This document shows, piece by piece, positions 15,596 to 21,289 of a stretch of 21,289 nucleotides of DNA; the stretch's first letter is position 1; each line of letters opens with the position of its first letter. A program made the translations under genes and the position numbers. The stretch comes from Dehalococcoidia bacterium (GTDB lineage Bacteria; Chloroflexota; Dehalococcoidia; Lucifugimonadales; Lucifugimonadaceae): contig JANQEF010000133.1 of NCBI GenBank assembly GCA_028278465.1, positions 1 through 21,289 on the forward strand, in the 5' to 3' direction. The notes below the pieces were generated by a model. That model was not told where the DNA came from. It saw only the letters and a list, made by a program, of their open reading frames with translations, and did no database searches.

Positions 15596-16840
15596 TTGCG
15601 ACCATTCCGCTTCGTACACGCAGCAGACCTGCACATCGACAGCCCGTTCAGCGGCCTGCGTGACGTCGACAAGCGCGTCGGCGAAAGACTGCGGCAGTCG
15701 ACCTTCGACGCCTTCCGCAACCTGATCAATCTCTGCATCGACGAGCAGGTCGATTTCCTCGTCATAGCAGGCGATATCTACGACGGCGCAGACCGCAGCG
15801 TGCGGGCGCAGCTCCGCTTCCGCGGCGGCATGCGGCGTCTCTCCGAAGCCGGCATATCCGCCTACATCGTCCACGGCAACCACGACCCCCTCGATGGCTG
15901 GCTCTCCGCCGTCGCCTGGCCCGAAGGCATCCACGTCTTCGGCGCAGAGCCCGAATGGAAGACCGTCGAGCAGGACGGCGAGCGCATCGCCGCCATCCAG
16001 GGCGTCTCGTTCCCGACCCGCGAGGTCCGAGAAAACCTCGTCGCTCGCTTCGAGACTCCAGAACTCGACTCGCCCTTCACCATCGGCCTCTTGCACTGCA
16101 ACGTCGGCGGCAACCCGGACCACGACAACTACGCGCCCTGTACGCTGGACGACCTGAAGCTTACGGCGCTCGACTACTGGGCGCTCGGCCACGTCCACAC
16201 CAGGCAGACGCTGCGCCGCCAGAACCCGGCGGTCGTCTATCCGGGCAACATGCAGGGTCGGCACCCGAACGAGGCCGGGCCGCGCGGCTGTGTCATGGTC
16301 GACGTCAGCGAAGAAGGCAACATCAACACCCGCTTCCAGCCGCTCGACGTGGTGCGCTGGGAGGGCGCGGACGTCGATATCTCGGAGATCGCCTCGCTCG
16401 ACAAGCTCGAAGACGCCATCGAGCAGAAGCTGGACGACCTGGCGGTAAAGGCCGAAGGCCGTGACGTTGTATGCACGCTCACGCTCTCAGGCCGCGGGCC
16501 GATGCACACCGAGCTGGCACGATCCGGCGCAATCGACGACCTCCTCACCGAGCTGCGGGCGACCGCTTCGGAGTCGCCGTGGGTCTGGGTCGAGCGCATA
16601 TCCAACGCCACCAGGCCCGAGATAGACCTGCAGAGCAGGGCAGAGTCGGACGATTTCCTCGGCGCGACACTGCGCGCAGCCGGAGAGGCGATGCAGGGCG
16701 ACGAGGAGCTTGCGCAGGTGGTAGGCGAGGTGTTCACCGGCCGCAAGAACGGACTCGCCGCTCCGACCGCCGAGCAGCTGCGCGAATGGACGGCCGAGGC
16801 CCGCTGGCAGCTCGCCGAGCTGCTGGAGCCGGAGGAGTAG
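15596..16840 (+). CDS. SbcD/YhaO-like DNA repair exonuclease (calcineurin-type metallophosphoesterase)
   Basis: The 414-residue protein shows all five metallophosphoesterase motifs of the Mre11/SbcD group: DLH (D11, H13), GDIYDG (D60), GNHD (N95, H96), H167 in LLHCN, and GHVH (H199, H201). These bind two Mn ions in the nuclease centre. The fold ends near residue 240 and the rest is a helical capping/ATPase-binding region, as in B. subtilis YhaO. With the ATPase encoded next it should form an Mre11-Rad50-like complex acting on DNA ends. The start is TTG at 15596, since no ATG or GTG exists nearby and the protein then begins properly with RPFRFVHAADLHIDS. No Shine-Dalgarno site precedes it. The gap to the ATPase gene is 7 bp. 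Confidence 0.92.
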   Translation: MRPFRFVHAADLHIDSPFSGLRDVDKRVGERLRQSTFDAFRNLINLCIDEQVDFLVIAGDIYDGADRSVRAQLRFRGGMRRLSEAGISAYIVHGNHDPLDGWLSAVAWPEGIHVFGAEPEWKTVEQDGERIAAIQGVSFPTREVRENLVARFETPELDSPFTIGLLHCNVGGNPDHDNYAPCTLDDLKLTALDYWALGHVHTRQTLRRQNPAVVYPGNMQGRHPNEAGPRGCVMVDVSEEGNINTRFQPLDVVRWEGADVDISEIASLDKLEDAIEQKLDDLAVKAEGRDVVCTLTLSGRGPMHTELARSGAIDDLLTELRATASESPWVWVERISNATRPEIDLQSRAESDDFLGATLRAAGEAMQGDEELAQVVGEVFTGRKNGLAAPTAEQLREWTAEARWQLAELLEPEE

Positions 16841-16847
16841 CAGCCCT

Positions 16848-19800
16848 ATGCGCATCACCCGGCTGAACATCGAGAACTTCGGGCACTTCAACGACCGCGT
16901 CATCGACCCGGTCGACCAGGCGCTGACGGTCGTACACGGCCCGAACGAGGCCGGCAAGTCGGCGCTGCGTGCCTTCATCCGGTCGACGCTGTTCGGCTAC
17001 CTCGACCGCCGCAACAGGCAGTTCGATTTCTACGACTATCCGCCGGTGAACGGCGGCACCGCCTCCGGCGCGGTGGACATCGTCACATCAGGCGGCGCGG
17101 CGCACTCGATCCACCGTGAGCAGGGCCGCAGCGGCGGTCCGGTGATCGTCAGCGGCGACGCAGACGGCGGCGCCGATCTGCTGGAACGGCTGCTCGACCG
17201 CATCGGCCCGGACCTCTACCAGAACCTGTTCAGCATCAGTCTAAGCGAGCTGCAGGAGCTGTCGACGCTCAACTCGCCGGAGATCCGGGACCGCATCTAC
17301 TCGGTCGGCCTCGGCCTCTCGCGCGTCAGCCTGCCGGACGCCGTCGACCAGATCGACCGTGACATCCGCGCCCTTCGCGGGCCGCGATCCGGCTCTATGC
17401 GCAAGGCCGAGAAGTCGCTGCACGAGCTGAAGTCGGAGCTCGAAGAGGCGCGCAAAGAGCACGTCCTATACGCCGACGTGGCGTCGAAGCTGACGGACAT
17501 CGAGGACCGCATCGCCGCGCAACAGGACGAGCTGGAAGCGGTGCGCGTGCAGCGTGAGCACCAGAATCTGACGATCACCTTGCGACCATACTGGGAGCGC
17601 ATGAACGCGCTGAGCGAGCAGATCGCTCAGCTGCCGCAGTTTCCTGACTTCCCTGGCAACTCGGAGCGCCAGCTCGACGGCCTGATCCTGCAGGTAGTAA
17701 ACGACCGCGAGCAGATGCAGAAGGGCGATGCGTGGCAGGACGAGCGCACCGCCGAGGTCCGGCAGGTCCCGGTCGTCGAGCCGTTCGAGGGCCGCACGGC
17801 CGAGATCCGCCAGCTGATATCCGAGACGGAGCACTACCGCAAGGCGGTCGAAGACCTTCCCGGGGTCCAGACACAGTTGAAGATCGAAGAGGAGAAGTTC
17901 CAGCGCGATTTGGAGCTGCTGGGCACGGGCTGGGACGAGAGCGCGATCGAGAGCTTCGACACGCCGGTCGACCTGATGACCGAGCTCGAAGCCGCCGGCT
18001 CGCAGCTCGTAGAGACCGAATCTGCCTACAAGGACGCCGAGGCCGACGTCACAAGACGCCAGGAGAGCAAGGACGACCTCGGAGAAGAGCTGTCGCGTGC
18101 CACGGCGTCGCGAGACTCGGTAGAAGGCGTGCCGGAGCAGGACTCCGAGGAGCTCGACCGTCGACAGCGGCGGCTTGGACGGATGCGAGAGGCGCTGGCC
18201 GAACGGTTCGGCACAAAGGGCCAGCTCCACGAAGCCGAGATGAAGCTCGCCGACTCGCTGTCCGAGGCGGACAACGTCAACATCGGCGGCTTCCTGGGCT
18301 CGATCTGGGCCGCCATCACCCTGGTCATACTGTCGATATCCGTGATCCTCTTCGCTGTCTGGGACCGCGAGCTGGCGCCGGCCATCCCCGGCCTCGGCGG
18401 GCTCGCAGCCGGGATCATCATGATGGTCCGCGCGCGTATGGGCGGCCAGGGCTTTGCCATCAAGGTGCGCCGCCCGATGATCAACGAGGCGCGGACGATC
18501 CTGACCGAGCAGCGTGACGAGCAGAGGGCGAAGCTGGAGGAGCTGACGGCGGAGATCAACGAGATCGCCGGTGACTTCGGACTGCCGGAAGACTCTTCGC
18601 ACCGGGACGTCGAGGAGCAGGCGGCGCTGATCGACCGCGCCGTGCACCGACGCGTGCTGTTCGAGACGCGCGGCGCAGCAGTGAAGGAGGCGCAGGACCG
18701 GGTCAACGAGGCCGAGTCGAAGCTGCAGGAAGCCACCGACACCCGCACGCTCGCCTACAACGACTACGCAACGACCTACGCTCGCTGGCAGGAGGTGCTG
18801 AAGGGTTCTGGGCTGCGTGACGACCTGAAGCCGGCGCAGGCGACATCGATCGTGGAGCGGCTGAGGTCGCTCAAGGGCCAGCTGCGCATCCTCTCCAGCT
18901 ACCGCGAGCGCGTACAGCACATGAAGGCGGCGATCGCCGATATCGAATCAAGGCTCTCGGAGGAGCTGGAACGCGCAGGCATGAGCCCTGCGGAGCACAT
19001 GCAGGCGACACCGTCGCTGACGGCGCTTGCCGAGAAGTTCCGGCAGCACGAGCTGGCGGTGCAGCGTCGTGAGGCGCTGATGACGGAGCTGAACGAGTGG
19101 ATCGGCCGTCGCGATCAACTGGAGCGGCGCATCAGCCAGGTTGAGGGCGAGATCAGCGACCTGATGCGCTACGCCGAGACGGAGGACGAGCAGGAGTTCC
19201 GCACGATCGCTCGCCAGATGGAGCAGCGCTGGGAGCTGGAGGCGAAGCTGGCGGACCTGACCGAGTCGCAGCCGCTGCTGGTGAACGATGAGGGCGCCGA
19301 GCACCGGGAGCTGCTGGAGTCGAACGGGCTAAGCGAGCTGAAGGCGCGACTGGAGCGCATCGACGACGAGGTGAAGGCTGCGGAGCACGAGCTTGGCGAG
19401 ATGCAGCGTGAGCGCGGCGACCTGGAGCGCCAGCGCAAGCAGCTCGAGACCTCGTCGAAGGTGTCTGAGCTGCGCGGCAACATCAATGTGCTTGAGGATC
19501 AGATGCGGACCGATGCCGACCGCTGGGCGGTGCTCAAGATCGCCGCGCACCTGCTCGAAAAGACGCGTGAGACGTTCCAGCGTGAGCGGCAGCCTTCGCT
19601 GATCCAGGCCGCGGGCCGGTACTTCGAGAAGCTGACTCTCGGGCGCTACACGCGTGTCGAGGCGGTTGTGGGCGAGCAGGATCTGGTGGTCTACGAGGCT
19701 GACGGGGCGCGCAAAGGCGTCGGCGGGCTGTCACGAGGCACGGCAGAGCAGCTCTACCTGTCGATGCGGTTCGCGCTGATCGAGGAGTATTCCCGGAACG

Positions 19801-20051
19801 CCGAGCCGATGCCGGTGGTGATGGACGATGTGCTGGTGAACTTCGACCCGCAGCGGGCGCAGGCGGCGGCGGATGTGATCGCCGAGCTTTCGTCTCGCTT
19901 CCAGGTGCTGATGCTGACGTGCCACCCGCAGACGGTGGAGTATTTCCGCAAGGCCTGCGCCGCGCAGGGCAGCCGCAAGCAGCGGCCGATCACACTGGTC
20001 GACCTGGAGCAGGGCAGCTCTGAGTCAGGCCAGCTAACGCTGGTGGGTTAG
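16848..20051 (+). CDS. SbcC/YhaN-like AAA (Rad50-type) ATPase with central membrane hairpin
   Basis: The 1067-residue protein is a Rad50/SMC-like ABC ATPase. Walker A is GPNEAGKSA (K37). Long Glu/Arg/Leu-rich coiled coils fill about 180-470 and 545-925. The ABC signature is the degenerate LSRGTAEQL (near 960), and Walker B is PVVMDDVLVNFD (near 990), followed by a switch histidine in LTCHPQT. Between the two coiled-coil arms (about 480-535) lie two hydrophobic segments (IWAAITLVILSISVILFAVW and LGGLAAGIIMMV) where Rad50/SbcC would have its CxxC zinc hook. No such hook is seen. This is the YhaN layout, so the apex probably sits in the membrane. GGAGGAG (16831-16837), inside the end of the nuclease gene, is its Shine-Dalgarno site, so the pair is translationally coupled. 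Confidence 0.93.
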   Translation: MRITRLNIENFGHFNDRVIDPVDQALTVVHGPNEAGKSALRAFIRSTLFGYLDRRNRQFDFYDYPPVNGGTASGAVDIVTSGGAAHSIHREQGRSGGPVIVSGDADGGADLLERLLDRIGPDLYQNLFSISLSELQELSTLNSPEIRDRIYSVGLGLSRVSLPDAVDQIDRDIRALRGPRSGSMRKAEKSLHELKSELEEARKEHVLYADVASKLTDIEDRIAAQQDELEAVRVQREHQNLTITLRPYWERMNALSEQIAQLPQFPDFPGNSERQLDGLILQVVNDREQMQKGDAWQDERTAEVRQVPVVEPFEGRTAEIRQLISETEHYRKAVEDLPGVQTQLKIEEEKFQRDLELLGTGWDESAIESFDTPVDLMTELEAAGSQLVETESAYKDAEADVTRRQESKDDLGEELSRATASRDSVEGVPEQDSEELDRRQRRLGRMREALAERFGTKGQLHEAEMKLADSLSEADNVNIGGFLGSIWAAITLVILSISVILFAVWDRELAPAIPGLGGLAAGIIMMVRARMGGQGFAIKVRRPMINEARTILTEQRDEQRAKLEELTAEINEIAGDFGLPEDSSHRDVEEQAALIDRAVHRRVLFETRGAAVKEAQDRVNEAESKLQEATDTRTLAYNDYATTYARWQEVLKGSGLRDDLKPAQATSIVERLRSLKGQLRILSSYRERVQHMKAAIADIESRLSEELERAGMSPAEHMQATPSLTALAEKFRQHELAVQRREALMTELNEWIGRRDQLERRISQVEGEISDLMRYAETEDEQEFRTIARQMEQRWELEAKLADLTESQPLLVNDEGAEHRELLESNGLSELKARLERIDDEVKAAEHELGEMQRERGDLERQRKQLETSSKVSELRGNINVLEDQMRTDADRWAVLKIAAHLLEKTRETFQRERQPSLIQAAGRYFEKLTLGRYTRVEAVVGEQDLVVYEADGARKGVGGLSRGTAEQLYLSMRFALIEEYSRNAEPMPVVMDDVLVNFDPQRAQAAADVIAELSSRFQVLMLTCHPQTVEYFRKACAAQGSRKQRPITLVDLEQGSSESGQLTLVG

Positions 20052-20103
20052 TAGCGGCGAGCTGGCCGAGAACTTCGACCACAGCTGCCACTGTTCGCCC
20101 GAA

Positions 20104-20940
20104 CTACTCCCCATCCACCGGCGACGCCGCCTCAGGTCGCTCTGCAGCCGCCAGGCCCTCGTACAGCTTCGTCATCCCGTCGAGCCACTTCGCCTGCACT
20201 TCCGCGGTCCACGACGGGTCGAAATCCGGATACTTCGACAGGATCATCTCGGCCACGTTGAGCTTCGCTGCCAGCCGCGGCGAAGCGGGCACTGACACGG
20301 CCGCAGCGCCAGCCGACAGATCCACAGCGGGCACACCATTCGCCGCCTGATCAGCCACCTCCATCGCCGCTCCGTCTGCCTGCGACGCCGCCACCGCCGA
20401 ACCTGCGCCAGCGCGCCCACCACGCGCAGGCGTCGTCTTGCTTGTCCCCTGCCTGCGACGTCGCTGGTGGCGTCCAGCAAGGATGTACTGTGACAGCTGA
20501 ATCCCGGCGTCAGTCGCCGCCCGGATGAAGAACGCCTCGCACTTCGTCAGCACACCCTCGCGGGCGCCAAAAGACCGGAACGCCTCATGGAACTGGTTCT
20601 TCGTCGCCCGCGCCAGGTCGAGCCTGAAAACCGGCTCGTAGTAGTCCTCCAGCAGTCCCCGTAGCAGCGCCCGCCTGCGCTCACCCTCGGCAAAGACAAG
20701 CTCCTCCAGCACCGGCTGCGGGTGCCCGTCTGCGTCGACGAGCTGCAGCACCTTCAACGCCGTCATGAGCTGTGTTCCCGAGCTTCCGGAGAACCTGGCG
20801 CCCCAGACGCTTCTATCTATCCTCGCCGGGATGCCGTCCTGCAGAAATTCCAAAAAAGTTTGGAATGTTCGGTACGGGACGTACGGGGGAACCGCTTTCT
20901 GCCGTTCTTGCATGGGATTTCCAGATTGGGAAAAGGCCAT
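20104..20940 (-). CDS. DUF5343-type protein of unknown function
   Basis: The 278-residue protein has an N-terminal domain (about 18-155) that resembles DUF5343 by memory of its pattern: PPYVPYRTFQTFLEFLQDGIPARIDRS, then a TQLMTALKVLQLVD segment and a helical remainder. An Arg-rich patch (RHQRRRRQ, about 155-162) and an Ala/Gly-rich linker (about 163-215) follow. A compact C-terminal block (LNVAEMILSKYPDFDPSWTAEVQAKWLDGM) comes next. No catalytic motif is visible. The short basic patch could touch nucleic acid. ATG at 20940 is the longest start, and ATG at 20913 (MQERQKAVPPYV) is equally likely. The gene is convergent to the ATPase gene and divergent from a possible ParB-like gene. Its start region is covered by ATTCCAAA inverted repeats. 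Confidence 0.75.
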   Translation of the reverse strand: MAFSQSGNPMQERQKAVPPYVPYRTFQTFLEFLQDGIPARIDRSVWGARFSGSSGTQLMTALKVLQLVDADGHPQPVLEELVFAEGERRRALLRGLLEDYYEPVFRLDLARATKNQFHEAFRSFGAREGVLTKCEAFFIRAATDAGIQLSQYILAGRHQRRRRQGTSKTTPARGGRAGAGSAVAASQADGAAMEVADQAANGVPAVDLSAGAAAVSVPASPRLAAKLNVAEMILSKYPDFDPSWTAEVQAKWLDGMTKLYEGLAAAERPEAASPVDGE

Positions 20941-21079
20941 TCCAGAGTTTGTTCGCCGTTTTCGGAATGAACGTTATCCCTGCCTGATTCCAAAGTCAAT
21001 ATCGATTTGGAATGGCCGGTTTCCCAGTGTGGACAGTTTCGGCGCGTGCGATATGGAATGGAAGAGAATTCCAAATATC
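20847..21079. promoter_or_regulatory. Array of ATTCCAAA/TTTGGAAT inverted repeats
   Basis: Five exact copies of the 8-mer occur in 233 bp. ATTCCAAA (20847-20854) with TTTGGAAT (20859-20866) has a 4-bp spacer and lies inside the DUF5343 coding start. ATTCCAAA (20987-20994) with TTTGGAAT (21006-21013) has an 11-bp spacer. GATATGGAAT (21050-21059) faces ATTCCAAATATC (21068-21079), an imperfect pair. Degenerate half-sites lie near 20918, 20938 and 20962. The array sits in the divergent promoter region and looks like binding sites of a dimeric regulator. Confidence 0.6.
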
Positions 21080-21157
21080 ACGATCAAACCGGGCATCACA
21101 ACCGCCATGTCAGGCGGCTGGGAGCCTGCCGAAGGGCCAGTTCGAGGGGAGCGTCAG

Positions 21158-21289
21158 TTGAAAGTACCGATAGCCAAGATCTTCCCGGACCCGCAGACCG
21201 AGGCGTCGAGGAAGGATAACGTCCGGGAGCTGCCGCGCGGGTCGAGGACGGCACGCGATCCGGTGGTGCTCATCGACAACGACCGGTAC
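21158..21289 (+). CDS. Possible ParB-domain protein, 5' end only
   Basis: The frame is open to the right edge (44 codons from TTG 21158). The segment LKVPIAKIFPDPQ ... DNVRELPRGS ... DPVVLIDNDRY has the spacing of the start of a ParB/Srx N-terminal domain (hydrophobic VPI..I.P, then PVVL.D). The DGxHR-type motif that would settle it lies beyond the window. GAGGGGAG (21144-21151) six bases before the TTG supports this start. ATG at 21107 is in frame but has no Shine-Dalgarno site and adds a nondescript 17-residue leader. The gene is divergent from the DUF5343 gene and downstream of the ATTCCAAA array. Confidence 0.4.
   Translation, partial: MKVPIAKIFPDPQTEASRKDNVRELPRGSRTARDPVVLIDNDRY

Noticed and set aside
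15161..16264. Open minus-strand frame of 367 codons
   Set aside because: It runs antisense through the start of the SbcD-like gene and across the repeat region. The metallophosphoesterase motifs on the plus strand are decisive.
17466..18920. Open minus-strand frame of 484 codons
   Set aside because: It is antisense to the coiled-coil part of the ATPase. Its Leu/Arg/His-rich product is typical of shadow frames of GC-rich genes.

Overview
This is a GC-rich bacterial window (roughly 60-65% GC by eye) with short intergenic gaps, frequent TTG and GTG starts, and dispersed hairpin repeats between genes. A Chloroflexota host of the Dehalococcoidia/SAR202 type is my best guess. The guess rests on general resemblance: a kinase-ATPase-TPR fusion, tandem AIM24 genes, and intergenic repeats of the CCCTTCGACTGCGCTCAGGG kind. 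No rRNA or other phylogenetic marker beyond GroEL is present, so treat the assignment as inference.

Layout from left to right. 1-3418 (-): most of a giant Ser/Thr kinase fused to an AAA ATPase and TPR-like repeats, cut by the left edge. 3535-4071 (-): a 2H phosphoesterase (LigT/2'-5' RNA ligase family). 4072-4562: a repeat-filled gap. 4563-5513 (+): an EamA transporter whose end overlaps the end of a methyltransferase (5459-6340, -). 6427-7107 (+): an MTA/SAH nucleosidase-like protein, divergent from the methyltransferase. 7307-9342 (+): three tandem AIM24-family genes. 9355-9810 (-) and 9945-10475 (+): a MarR regulator divergent from a cytochrome b561-like membrane protein, with palindromic TGTCA/TGACA operators over a consensus promoter. 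10511-11560 (-): an alpha/alpha-toroid (squalene-cyclase-like) protein. 11568-13937 (+): groES-groEL behind a strong sigma-A promoter and a CIRCE-like element, with a leader of about 350 nt. An 11-bp hairpin terminator follows. 14244-15164 (+): a PAP2/Aur1-like membrane phosphatase. 15165-15595: a second repeat-filled gap. 15596-20051 (+): a coupled SbcD/YhaO-like nuclease and SbcC/YhaN-like ATPase. 20104-20940 (-): a DUF5343-type protein. The last 350 bp carry an array of ATTCCAAA inverted repeats and the first codons of a possible ParB-domain gene, cut by the right edge.

How the parts work together. Most genes are housekeeping or stress functions: protein folding, double-strand end processing, redox membrane protein, and SAM by-product removal. 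Four regulatory regions are readable: the groE promoter with CIRCE, the MarR/cytochrome operator region, the methyltransferase/nucleosidase divergent gap, and the ATTCCAAA array at the right end. The least explained part is the right end, where five exact 8-mer operator-like sites surround the start of the DUF5343 gene and a divergent ParB-like gene. I see no CRISPR array, tRNA, rRNA, transposase or integrase.
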